From NCBI GenBank assembly GCA_014905825.1, contig JACGCN010000028.1:124001-188000 (forward strand): 64,000 nt of DNA, written 5' to 3'. The notes below the pieces were generated by a model. The model was given only the letters and a program-made list of their open reading frames with translations. It searched no databases and had not been told where the DNA came from. Shown piece by piece: positions 11,725 to 20,509 of the stretch. The position numbers and the translations under genes were made by a program. The DNA is from Lyophyllum atratum (lineage: Eukaryota > Basidiomycota > Agaricomycetes > Agaricales > Lyophyllaceae). Each line of letters begins with the position of its first letter. Within the stretch, counting starts at the first letter, position 1.

Positions 11725-12291
11725 ATTTTTCATCACTTGGCACATGGGACGTACCCAATTTCTACATGAATGGAGTCCCAATATGTATAGACTCATATGC
11801 TAGATGACCTAGACCTTAGCTGTAGACCCCCCGGTAGTTATGAGGCCATTTGCACGCGGGGAGGTAGACGCGTCAATGTGATCACATGACCTGTCGCATG
11901 CACATGCAAAACTGTAGATTTTCATCATTTGGCACATGGGACGTACCCAATTTCTACATGAATGGAGTCCCAATATGTATAGACTCATATGCTAGATGAC
12001 CTAGACCTTAGCTGTAGACCCCCCGGTAGTTATGAGGCCATTTGCACGCGGGGAGGTAGACGCGTCAATGTGATCACATGACCTGTCGCATGCACATGCA
12101 AAACTGTAGATTTTCATCATTTGGCACAAGGGACGTACCCAATTTCTACATGAATGGAGTCCCAATATGTATAGACTCATATACTAGGTGACCTAGACCT
12201 TAGCTGTAGACCCCCCGATAGTTATGAGGCCATTTGCACACGGGGAGGTAGACGCGTCAAAGTGACCACATGACCTGTCACATGCACATGC
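11721..12291. repeat. Three-copy 192-bp tandem repeat
   Basis: Units begin GTAGATTTT at 11721, 11914 and 12106. The period is 192 bp, with one extra T in the first unit. Units 1 and 2 are nearly identical and unit 3 has about a dozen changes and ends six bases early. The first GTAG supplies the TAG stop of the transposase. The array separates the transposase from the small gene at 12363 and may hold the terminator of one and the promoter of the other. Confidence 0.92.
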
Positions 12292-12362
12292 TTGAAAACT
12301 TTTTATTCCTCTGAGTCCGGACATCTCCACTACTCATCCATCGCCTAACGCCTACATACGAT

Positions 12363-12773
12363 ATGGAGTCCAAATCCCCCATCAAATCTGCTTCATCTCC
12401 TCTCGGGGACCGCCAATCACGTCTCAACACTGAGCCGTCGCCTAGCGCCCCATTATCATCGAGTAGGTCGGCCCGCCGTACCAGCGCAGTCAACGCCGAT
12501 TTACGATTGAAAGAGTAACATCATTCCCTTACTGAGAAGAAAAGTTCAACACTGAAATGATCCACTCATAGAAACTTTGCCCCAGGCGGCATTTTGGACT
12601 CTCAAACTGACTCCCAGGAATGGCTCAACAAGAAATCGAGTCCTCCGAATTCCGCCCCCTCAGCGCCTGCATCCAAGAAGCGAAAGGTTGATAACATGAC
12701 GGTCATAGAAGACTCGGTGAAGGCATTGCGTGCAGAGTTGGAGGAACTGAGGGTTGAGAGAATAGGCATTTGA
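12363..12773 (+). CDS. Small nuclear coiled-coil protein of the Plavaka element
   Basis: I read two exons: 12363-12514, an intron 12515-12571 (GTAACA...CATAG, 57 nt), and 12572-12773. The 354 nt encode 117 residues. The product is serine/proline-rich at the N-terminus, carries KKRKV (a classical monopartite nuclear-localisation signal) near residue 90, and ends in a short helix-forming stretch (EDSVKALRAELEELRVER) likely to form a coiled coil. I do not recognise a family. It sits between the 192-bp array and the Copia insertion, and its stop is 9 bp before the LTR. The match of splice borders, frame and signal argues for a real third element gene. It could also be a host gene fragment carried by the element. 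Confidence 0.55.
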
Positions 12774-12776
12774 AGT

Positions 12777-12781
12777 GGATC
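12777..12781. repeat. Copia target-site duplication, left copy
   Basis: GGATC directly precedes the left LTR and is repeated at 17916-17920 after the right LTR. Five bases is the usual duplication length for Copia integrases. Confidence 0.9.
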
Positions 12782-13111
12782 TGTTGTAAGTTAAGCTCAG
12801 TCGTGTATAAGGATCGACTGTACAATAGTAGTACCTGTTGTAAGTTAAGCTATAAGCGACGTTAGCGAGGAGTAAATAAGAGGTAAGTAAGCGGCATACC
12901 TCAGTCGTGTATAAGGATCGACTGAGGTATACCGTAGGTCCGTGCATCCGTTACACCTCCCGCTCGCGTGGTACTGTACAGTACCAAATTGCCTCCGTCT
13001 CCTCCCAGTCCCGCCCTCCGACTCTCCCAGTTCCGCCTTTCCTAATCGAGTCTTCTGGTCATGTGATGGCGCGCGTCAACACGCGACTACGCGAGTCACC
13101 GCACTCCAACA
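12782..13111 (-). repeat. Copia 3' LTR (left in window)
   Basis: The 330-bp unit starts TGTTG and ends CAACA on the plus strand, and by eye it equals 17586-17915 base for base. Within it the unit TGTTGTAAGTTAAGC occurs twice, and a GTGTATAAGGATCGACTG segment also occurs twice. Confidence 0.95.
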
Positions 13112-13119
13112 TTCCCCCT
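13112..13119 (-). other. Polypurine tract of Copia element
   Basis: On the element's own strand AGGGGGAA lies immediately before the 3' LTR, where second-strand priming occurs in LTR retrotransposons. Confidence 0.8.
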
Positions 13120-13134
13120 GACTCGCGTATCGCG

Positions 13135-16100
13135 TTACTCTTCGCAGAGACGTAGCGCTAGGCAAAATTTGTGGTGCGCTGGACGTGGTAATGGTTTGGT
13201 GAGGAGGTCGGCAATGTTTTCGGTGGTAGGGATGTAGTTGACGTGTAAGTCACCGACTTCGACGCATTCGCGTAGGTAATGGTGGCGTATATCAATGTGT
13301 TTGACCCTAGCGTTGTTCTTGGTGTTTTCAGTGAGTGAGATAGCACCTGAGTTGTCAGCTGCAAGCTGAGCGGGTCGCGGCTGGGGAAAGTCGATATCGG
13401 CTAGGGATGAATACATCCACTGTAACTGCTGAACCGCGCGGGACATGGCCATGTACTCTGCCTCGGTAGTAGACGTAGCGACCGTCGGTTGGTATTTCGA
13501 CCCCCACGCTGTCGGACCGCCAGCTTGGAGAAAGACGTGTCCTGAGATGGACCTGCGTGTATCGGTACACGCGGCGTAGTCCGAATCGACATAGCCATGT
13601 GGCGTGAATGAGGTGTATCCGTCGCCGCCGTACCGTATTTTGTAGTGTAGAGTGGCCTTGACATACTGCAGGACATGCATAAGGGCCTGCCAATGGGGTT
13701 TACCAGGATTCGTGGAGAAGCGGCTCAGGGATGCGACTGCGTATGATAAGTCCGGGCGTGTAGCGATCTGCGCGTACATGATCGACCCGAGGACTTCACG
13801 GTATGGCTTATCCTGCATGAAGTGACGGTCCTCGGCTGTGGTAGGTGCCTGCGTTTTGTTGAGAATGACGCCTGGTGGGAGAGGTGTGTACTTGGGTGCG
13901 CAATCCGACATGCCGTATCGCTCGAGGACCCTCTTCAGGTACTCGTACTGAGACATTGTGAGGATGCCTCGATCCCTGTCGCGGTCAATGTGTATACCAA
14001 GGATGAATTTGACGGCACCTAGGTCCTTGAGGTCATATTTCTCCCCAAGTTCCTTTATCGCGATTGCCGCGCCTCCCGTCGTCGTTGATATCCCGTTCAC
14101 ATCGTCCGTGTATAGGCTCAGGATCGTCCTCTCTTCCCCAACCTTTTTCCACCTAACCGATTGGTCCGCCCTCGACCTTGTATATCCCAACCTGCTGGTC
14201 TCCTCATTTAATGCCTTCCACCAATTGTACGCCCCGTCCATCGTTCCATAGATGGCCTTATCCACCAGCGCCACCAACTCCTTCTCATCATCTGCCTTCT
14301 CTCCATCCTCTATCTTCTTTCCTGCCGCCGGTAACACTTCATATACCTCGCTAGGCTTAAGCGCGTATCCCTCGGGTTGCTCCATGAGAATCGGTACCTG
14401 ATTTGGCGCGTTAAGGTAGGCGCTAGTGTAGTCGATTTGCCACATTTCCATGTCCTTGGCGGTGCCGACTGCGATGTTGATACGTAGGGATTCATATCGT
14501 ACGACCGACGCGTAACTGGCGAAGAAGTCCACGCCCGGGATCTGCGTAAAGCCCTTGGCTACGAGACGCGCTTTCCTGCCAACTATCTTGCCGGTCTCGT
14601 CGTATTTGTTGGCGAACACCCAGCGGTTCTTCATCGTCCTAGCTCCCTCCGGCCTTTCCACCAGCGTCCACACCTTCCTCTCGTGCATCCTCGCAATCTC
14701 TTTATCCATGGGTTCCTTCCACAAATCGGGTCGAGTCATGGCTTCCGAGTAAGATTTGGGGAACCAGTGGTAGTCGGCAGCTGCATCTGCGTGGCTGGGT
14801 GTCGTGAGTAGTGCTGTATTGGTAGATACTGTGTTGTCGCGTGCCCAATCAAGTCCTTTTCCGGCCCCTTCTGCTATGCGAGTTTCGGACTCTGCGGCAT
14901 CAAGAGCCGCCGCCGACGGGTTGCGATTCCGTTCCGAGCGGCGTGGGATAACTGGAGCAGGTGGTGCCGGAATAAGAGGGTCGGGCGCTGGGCGAGCTGG
15001 TTCAACCACTGGATCGTCGACTGTGTCGGGTAAGAAGTCGTCGAGTGTTTCCCCCTCAGTGGATGGACCGGCGAGGGAGGTGACAGTGCGGTGAGCGGAC
15101 CCTTCTTCGAAGATGACGTCCCGGGATCTAAAGATAGAGCCTGTCGATCGATCGAGGAGCTTATAGTCGCCTCGACCAAAATAGCCGATCAGGACGCATT
15201 TGATGGACCTGGCATCTAATTTGCTCCCGCCCTTCTCCTTCGGGATCTTGGCGTAGGCAGTACATCCAAATGGGCGCAAGTGAGCGATGTCCGGCTTCTG
15301 GCCCGTCCTAACTTCGAACAGGGTCTTCCCAGGGTGTCGCGAGCTTGGGATGAAGTCCATCAGGTATACCGCCGTCGCCATTGCTTCCCCCCAATACTTG
15401 GAGGCGAGGCCGGCTTCTATCATCATGCTCCTCCCACGGTCCAGGACAGTCCGATTGGCGCGCTCTACGACACCATTCGCAGCAGAGGAGTAGGGGGCGG
15501 TAGTCTCATGAATAATGCCGAACTTCTGACAGTAAGCCGCCCATAACCGATTCACGAATTCGGGTCCCTCATCGGTGCGGATATAGAGAAGTTTCTGTCC
15601 AGTTTGACGTTCCGACTTCACATGGTACGTTTCCAAGACCTCAACCGTCGTCTCCATCTCCTTATTCGCCAGGAAGTATCCTTCTACTCCGCCGCCACCC
15701 TGATCCACCGCCAACATCATATACACCTTTCCTCCCGTCGTCTGCACTCGTGCTGGACCCCAAAGGTCGAAGCAAACTCGTTCATTCAAGCGCGATTCTG
15801 GAACGACGATGTCATCAAAAGGTCTGCGCGCGTGTTTCCCCAGGATGCAGTCCTCGCACCTTCCGGCCGTGTTCTTCTTGGTCACATCAAGCCCGGCACA
15901 CATTTCTTTCGACACCATCTCGCGCAAAACACTCTCTCCCACGTGACCGAGTCGACGGTGCCAGGTTTCGAGGTCGGTGGCGCGAGTCAGGGACCGAGCA
16001 GCCATCGCGGTAGGAGAGGTAGGGGGTGGAACGAACTCGATGCGATACATCGTCGAGTTGTAGGCTTCGCAACGCATGAACGGTTTCTTGTCGCGGGTAT

Positions 16101-17517
16101 AGAAGGTGGCGCAGCCGCCACCGAAGACTGTGTAGCACCCTTTCTTATCGAGGCGGCCGATGGAAATGAGGTTGTGAGTGAGATCGGGGGCGTGCATCGC
16201 ATTCTCGAAGGTGAGTTCTATCGTCCTCCCTTCATACACCACCACCTTCCGTACCCTGCCCATTCCTTTAATATTAAATTCCCCGCCATCTGCAGTCGAG
16301 CCCGCCTTATCCTTCCCAGGTACAGGACCGTACGTCTCAAAATCCCCACGATCGACAAAGAAATGCTCGCTAGCCGCCGAATCCGCGTAGCTGACCACTG
16401 GCACGCCTCGCTCAGCCACGGTGGTGTTCGCCGAAAATGCCAGTCGTTCATCAAACAGCCCTGCGTTGTCGGCGCCAACGACAGCCGAGTGGACAGCGGG
16501 GGTCGAAGGTGCAGGTGGAGTAGGGGATGAAGTGGTAGTGGTAGCGTTAGCCGTCGGGGTCTTGCTTAGACTTTTACTGCCTTTCCACCAGTCGGGAAAT
16601 TGGCCCTCCATCCCTCCGCCGCTCCTGAAGCATTTGGACGAGAGGTGGCCCTGGCGACCGCAGTTCGAGCATTTCTGGTCGGGGTTTTTTAGGGTGCGTT
16701 GCTGGGTGAGCAGTGCATGTGTCGACTGGGCAGGTGCGATAGCCGCGGCGGCGCTGTTGTCGAGCATGGCGTGGGTGGTAAGGGCCGTGATGACTGCGAC
16801 GGAGGTCTCGGTATTGAGAAGGGTGCTGATGATAACCTTCCACTCTGTAGTCCTCGGCATCGACTTCAGGATGATGGTACGGAACTTCCTGTCCTCGATA
16901 TTCGCACCCTGGTCGTTCGCCTTCTTCCACGCGGTGCGAAGGGCCTCGAAGTGTTTCTCGATTGGCGTCCCCTCGACATACTTGACAGCGCTGAGCGCTT
17001 CCTCGGCATTAATCATACCAAGGTCGGAGGTGGCGTCGTGAATGGAGGTAAGTGATGTCCACGTCTCCGCCGCCGTGCCGTCAGTCTTGACACCTTGTCC
17101 TACAGGATTAACGACGTTCAGGGATACCATGGACTGGGTAAAAGCGTCACGCTGGTCCCATTCGTCGGACGTGGGGGTTTTCGATCCCCAGAAGGTGGTC
17201 GGAGTCTCTTTGGCGCTAGGGGACGGGGAGGGCCGTTTGATGGTGCCGTCTAGGTAGCCTAGGAGACTACGGCCCTTGACTGCGGCGAGTATGGTGGTGC
17301 TGAACGCTATCCAGTTCGTGCCATTGAATTTCTCGTCCGCCGGGAGGAGAAACAGGGGAGGATTCGAGGACATTGGTGCGGGTGTCGGTTCGGTTTTATT
17401 TTCGGGTTCGGTTTCAGATAGGGAATCCGGGTTTTTAGGGGGGTCTGGGATAGGGTCGGATTCGGTTTCAGGTAGTAGTAGTGCTTCGAGGTCGATTTCG
17501 AATTCTTCAGATAGCAT
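13135..17517 (-). CDS. Copia gag-pol polyprotein
   Basis: A single 1460-residue frame has the Copia domain order. A gag domain begins near residue 63 (KFNGTNWIAF) and is followed by a zinc knuckle C283-C286-H291-C296 (CX2CX4HX4C). A protease-like site follows at YADSAASEHF (D379-S380-A381). Next come a gag-pre-integrase HHCC finger (H520, H525, C554, C557) and an integrase with D584, D649 and E685, where the last two are 35 residues apart (DD35E). Reverse transcriptase has QIDYTSAYLNA (D1029) and YTDD near 1136, and an RNase H begins near residue 1290. The usual protease triad is D-S/T-G; here the third residue is alanine. No stop or frameshift is present. Protease cleavage would separate capsid, integrase and reverse transcriptase. 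Confidence 0.95.
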   Translation of the reverse strand: MLSEEFEIDLEALLLPETESDPIPDPPKNPDSLSETEPENKTEPTPAPMSSNPPLFLLPADEKFNGTNWIAFSTTILAAVKGRSLLGYLDGTIKRPSPSPSAKETPTTFWGSKTPTSDEWDQRDAFTQSMVSLNVVNPVGQGVKTDGTAAETWTSLTSIHDATSDLGMINAEEALSAVKYVEGTPIEKHFEALRTAWKKANDQGANIEDRKFRTIILKSMPRTTEWKVIISTLLNTETSVAVITALTTHAMLDNSAAAAIAPAQSTHALLTQQRTLKNPDQKCSNCGRQGHLSSKCFRSGGGMEGQFPDWWKGSKSLSKTPTANATTTTSSPTPPAPSTPAVHSAVVGADNAGLFDERLAFSANTTVAERGVPVVSYADSAASEHFFVDRGDFETYGPVPGKDKAGSTADGGEFNIKGMGRVRKVVVYEGRTIELTFENAMHAPDLTHNLISIGRLDKKGCYTVFGGGCATFYTRDKKPFMRCEAYNSTMYRIEFVPPPTSPTAMAARSLTRATDLETWHRRLGHVGESVLREMVSKEMCAGLDVTKKNTAGRCEDCILGKHARRPFDDIVVPESRLNERVCFDLWGPARVQTTGGKVYMMLAVDQGGGGVEGYFLANKEMETTVEVLETYHVKSERQTGQKLLYIRTDEGPEFVNRLWAAYCQKFGIIHETTAPYSSAANGVVERANRTVLDRGRSMMIEAGLASKYWGEAMATAVYLMDFIPSSRHPGKTLFEVRTGQKPDIAHLRPFGCTAYAKIPKEKGGSKLDARSIKCVLIGYFGRGDYKLLDRSTGSIFRSRDVIFEEGSAHRTVTSLAGPSTEGETLDDFLPDTVDDPVVEPARPAPDPLIPAPPAPVIPRRSERNRNPSAAALDAAESETRIAEGAGKGLDWARDNTVSTNTALLTTPSHADAAADYHWFPKSYSEAMTRPDLWKEPMDKEIARMHERKVWTLVERPEGARTMKNRWVFANKYDETGKIVGRKARLVAKGFTQIPGVDFFASYASVVRYESLRINIAVGTAKDMEMWQIDYTSAYLNAPNQVPILMEQPEGYALKPSEVYEVLPAAGKKIEDGEKADDEKELVALVDKAIYGTMDGAYNWWKALNEETSRLGYTRSRADQSVRWKKVGEERTILSLYTDDVNGISTTTGGAAIAIKELGEKYDLKDLGAVKFILGIHIDRDRDRGILTMSQYEYLKRVLERYGMSDCAPKYTPLPPGVILNKTQAPTTAEDRHFMQDKPYREVLGSIMYAQIATRPDLSYAVASLSRFSTNPGKPHWQALMHVLQYVKATLHYKIRYGGDGYTSFTPHGYVDSDYAACTDTRRSISGHVFLQAGGPTAWGSKYQPTVATSTTEAEYMAMSRAVQQLQWMYSSLADIDFPQPRPAQLAADNSGAISLTENTKNNARVKHIDIRHHYLRECVEVGDLHVNYIPTTENIADLLTKPLPRPAHHKFCLALRLCEE

Positions 17518-17573
17518 TCAAGGTTGTTTCGGTGAGCCGTTCCAAAATAAACTGAGTTTAGCGCAGTGCAACG

Positions 17574-17585
17574 GGGCCCATAACC
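17574..17585 (-). other. Half-tRNA primer-binding site
   Basis: Directly beside the 5' LTR the element strand reads GGTTATGGGCCC. This is complementary to the anticodon-stem region of an initiator methionine tRNA (GGGCCCAUAACC, containing CAU), not to a tRNA 3' end. Drosophila copia primes with a 5' half of initiator tRNA in this way. Confidence 0.75.
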
Positions 17586-17915
17586 TGTTGTAAGTTAAGC
17601 TCAGTCGTGTATAAGGATCGACTGTACAATAGTAGTACCTGTTGTAAGTTAAGCTATAAGCGACGTTAGCGAGGAGTAAATAAGAGGTAAGTAAGCGGCA
17701 TACCTCAGTCGTGTATAAGGATCGACTGAGGTATACCGTAGGTCCGTGCATCCGTTACACCTCCCGCTCGCGTGGTACTGTACAGTACCAAATTGCCTCC
17801 GTCTCCTCCCAGTCCCGCCCTCCGACTCTCCCAGTTCCGCCTTTCCTAATCGAGTCTTCTGGTCATGTGATGGCGCGCGTCAACACGCGACTACGCGAGT
17901 CACCGCACTCCAACA
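17586..17915 (-). repeat. Copia 5' LTR (right in window)
   Basis: It appears identical to 12782-13111. Transcription of the element should start inside this copy and run leftward. The flanking GGATC at 17916-17920 is the second target duplication. Confidence 0.95.
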
Positions 17916-17920
17916 GGATC

Positions 17921-18292
17921 ATATCTAAAGCTATCAGGTTCTTACTGGACAGCCAGCCGACAACAACAACGTAAAAGTTTGCCCCCAATCTGATGTCCTT
18001 GACTCAACTTGTAGTAAGATCTTGAACTTAGATGTATGAAAATATGGCTCGGAAAATTCTTCGTATCACTATGTGATGTAACCTAGATCTATGAACAGTA
18101 TGGAAAAGCGCCTCAGACTACAGGAGTGACCAATCCTGTAGTGAAAGGTCCGTATCAAAATCACACTTAAGTCTCAGGTCTGTAAAGGTATGGTAATTCA
18201 ATAGAACGTCTGTAGAAGTACGGGAGGTATGGGCAGCTACAAGATCACGGCCCTTGGTACTGATCTTGGCTTCGAGGTACAAACCGTTTCTA
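17921..18292. other. Right subterminal region of Plavaka element
   Basis: This is the continuation of the Plavaka element after the Copia insertion. It carries no gene I can support. CATACC motifs occur here in inverted orientation (near 18190 and 18225), matching those at the left end. Confidence 0.6.
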
Positions 18293-18304
18293 TTTTTCCT
18301 GATG
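18293..18304 (-). repeat. Right terminal inverted repeat of Plavaka element
   Basis: The reverse complement reads CATCAGG plus five A, identical to 6240-6251. CG follows at 18305-18306. Confidence 0.85.
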
Positions 18305-18411
18305 CGGAAAAACCAAGATACGAGGGTGCACGATTGGAGGGTCCTAGAGTCCCCACGTAGTTTTTCGATGATGTCTTCGACGATTTCTCGTGGAATAGTG
18401 ACAGATAGCAT
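18305..18411 (-). pseudogene. F-box gene B1, 5' part (split by transposon)
   Basis: From the ATG at 18411 the frame reads MLSVTIPREIVEDIIEKL and then TLVSWFFR before running into the transposon end. This is the F-box itself and aligns with the starts of B2 (MLPVLPQEIFEEILEKL) and B3. The remaining coding region is at 5166-6239. A stretch upstream of the ATG (NLASNT) is also conserved among B genes, so translation might start further upstream in some paralogs. Confidence 0.85.
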
Positions 18412-18529
18412 GGTATTGGAAGCCAAGTTGCAGGCGATACTTGTCAAAGGCAACGACAACCAAATGACCATTGGCAACGAGATAATGATAAGATGATCGA
18501 TCGTGTTTGGCATCAACCTCGGACGACAA

Positions 18530-20300
18530 TAGTCGCCTTCCCCTTTCGATTGTTGTTCCTTGCCTCAACAACACTACGACTTCTGGCGCTGTACGATATT
18601 GGGCGCTACCGAATCACTCAATATTGGGCGCTACCGAATCACTCAACGGGCATTTGTTAAACGTTCCTTGAACAGCAACGTAGGTCTTGCACCTCAGTCA
18701 ACCCGACACGCGGCTTGCGGTGTCGACGTCAACTTGACCGTCATGCTCGATCCTGGGACTCCAAAGGTATTTACGCCCTCTGACGTCCTTTTATTCCAAA
18801 ACCGAACTCTTCTTCTCAAGTAGAACGCTTCCAATGTATCTTTAGACCTGCCTCCGTCATCTCGGGTCGACGATGCCGTTGTACAATATCATCCTCCGAT
18901 ATATTCAGCCCTCACATGCCAGCGCTCGTATTAGTCTCGCACCTTCTTCCTTGCAGCATGTTTTTTTACATTGGAGCATACTTCAGGCCTCTCCACCATC
19001 GACTCTTCAGACTTCTATAGCCCGACGACGTCTACGTCGATTGTAGAAGGCAGACTCCACTTGCCATCTCCGCCTCAGCACCTCTGGCACATGCTTCTGC
19101 AAAACGAGCGGCTCGGAGACCAGATGTTCTACACGGATAGACCCCTCCGACACATGCTGTGGACATCCGCAGCTGGAAGGACCTCATTTACGAATGAGCG
19201 GTGGAAGAGCGGCAGGGATCGCTAGGAACCGATCTTTTGGGAAGAGTTGAAGGGAGTTGGGCTGTCATTGGGACGATAGCTTATGAAGTGAAACCATATT
19301 GCGATTTCATCGATATGGAGGAGGGGTGCAGGATCTTCGCTCGTGGAGGCGGTTTACCCATGCCATCCATTGTCCCATCTGGCAAGCCTTGTTCGGGTCT
19401 ACCCATCGTCTCAGCCTGTTCTCTCCCCACCCTAGTCTTGCATCCCGGAAAACTCCCCACCGACAGCCATATGGTCTTCTCGAACCGGTGCTACCCCTCA
19501 ACGAAACGAAATTCACGGAGTTCGACGAGGGCATAGATTAAGCACAATCCACGTCTTCCCAGCTTATGGCTCAGCCCAGCAACATCTTCAGCACTAAGTT
19601 CCCTTACGAAGCTTCGTACCAGAGGTACGAGACCGTCCTTCTTGCATTCAGCCTTCCGTCTCACTAACCTTTTCCCAGGACTTCGACGTAGATCAAGCAC
19701 AAGCCACGTCGTTCAAGCTCACGGCCTCAACACCTCAACATCTTCAGCACTAAGTTCCCTCACGAAGCTCAGCACTAGAGGTACGTGACCGTCCTTCTTG
19801 CCTTCAGGCTTCCGCCTCACTGACCCATCCCCAGGACTTCGACAAGCATTCTCTCTCCCTGCTTTTGCACCCCTTCAGTGCATGGCGTCAAGGCTTGGTC
19901 GCTGCGGTGGGAAGACGGCTATAGGAGAGTAGAGAAAGGGTGGCGGCGGTGCAGAGGAGAGGATGCAGACAAAACCGAAGGTACGTTTCACTCATTTACC
20001 TTCCGCGGACGCGCCTCAATCGTATTAATGTACCTCCAACCCGCATGTCTTCGCCATTCTTGTTCATCCCTTGAGCAGTTTCAGCCGAGTTTCTCCTCCG
20101 AAGACCCGGGACGAAATATGAACAATCTTTTTTGTTACAACTTTCAGTGGCGGAGAAGCGGCTCCTGGTGTTCCCGGGAAGAATTTTGGTGGATTGTTGC
20201 TGGGAGGGCGGGGGCATGCAAAGGGGAAGGGGTTGAGGGGTCGGAGGAGCACTTGGGTCCGATTCGGTTGTTCATGCAAAGAAGAGTGTCAGATTGACTG
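18530..20300. repeat. B-gene upstream block, copy 1
   Basis: This stretch aligns by eye, at clearly diverged but colinear identity, with 33540-35300. Shared landmarks include GAGCGGTGGAAGAGCGGC (about 19196 and 34190), the 'CGCTGCGGTGGGAAGACGGCTAT' region (about 19905 and 34958), and the sequence just before the B-gene ATG. Open frames within the two copies do not agree with each other, so I see no conserved gene. Confidence 0.7.
18596..18645. repeat. 25-bp tandem duplication
   Basis: A 25-bp unit beginning ATATTGGGCGCTACCG is present twice back to back, identical apart from the edges. The homologous stretch near 33640 has no such doubling, so it is a local event. Confidence 0.85.
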
Positions 20301-20509
20301 TTGAGGGATGCTGGTGAACGATATGCGAGACCCCGGGACGCGGCTCTACGGAGAGGGTCTGAAAATACCCATACGATGTTTTCAGATCTGGCGAGGGTAT
20401 TTCTCAAGCTTTAGGAGTACAAGGCCAGACGCACATGTGAACGGGGATGAGATATGTATCTTTGATTCATCGACTCCTAGCTACTGACTGCGGAACTGGG
20501 GTTCGAATC

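Larger units (their letters stand above)
12782..17915 (-). mobile_element. Intact Ty1/Copia LTR retrotransposon
   Basis: The 5134-bp element is transcribed on the minus strand. It has two 330-bp LTRs that look identical (TG...CA ends), a GGATC duplication, a primer-binding site, a polypurine tract and one uninterrupted gag-pol frame. Apparent LTR identity means insertion was recent on this genome's time scale. It lies inside the Plavaka element, just downstream of the small NLS gene, so it is the youngest datable event in the nest. Confidence 0.95.
6240..18304. mobile_element. Plavaka-type DNA transposon, with nested Copia element
   Basis: The ends are perfect 12-bp inverted repeats starting CATCAGG, at 6240-6251 and 18293-18304. 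The dinucleotide CG flanks both ends (6238-6239, 18305-18306), and removing the insert plus one CG restores the interrupted F-box gene exactly. Inside are a Plavaka transposase (+), a divergent DUF6532 gene (-), a 192-bp tandem array and a small + strand gene. Motif CATACC recurs near both ends, in opposite orientation at the right end, which suggests transposase-binding sites. After removing the 5.14-kb Copia insertion the element is about 6.93 kb. Plavaka is a fungal group related to CACTA elements; these termini do not begin CACT. Confidence 0.85.

Noticed and set aside
11721..12291. CRISPR-like or satellite array
   Set aside because: Units are contiguous without spacers and only three in number, so it is a simple tandem repeat within a transposon.
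12907..13155. Open frame inside the LTR, also at 17711-17974
   Set aside because: The same frame appears in both LTRs and has no start context or family; it is LTR sequence.
15604..16530. 308-codon plus-strand open frame antisense to Copia
   Set aside because: It lies opposite the integrase/protease coding region, has no recognisable motif, and follows from the codon bias of the real minus-strand frame.
17570..17590. Fragment of an initiator tRNA gene
   Set aside because: Only the anticodon arm is present, on the wrong side to fold a tRNA, and its position beside the LTR makes it a primer-binding site.
19201..19536. Open frames in the B-gene upstream blocks (also 34195-35047)
   Set aside because: The two duplicated blocks do not keep the same frame or residues.
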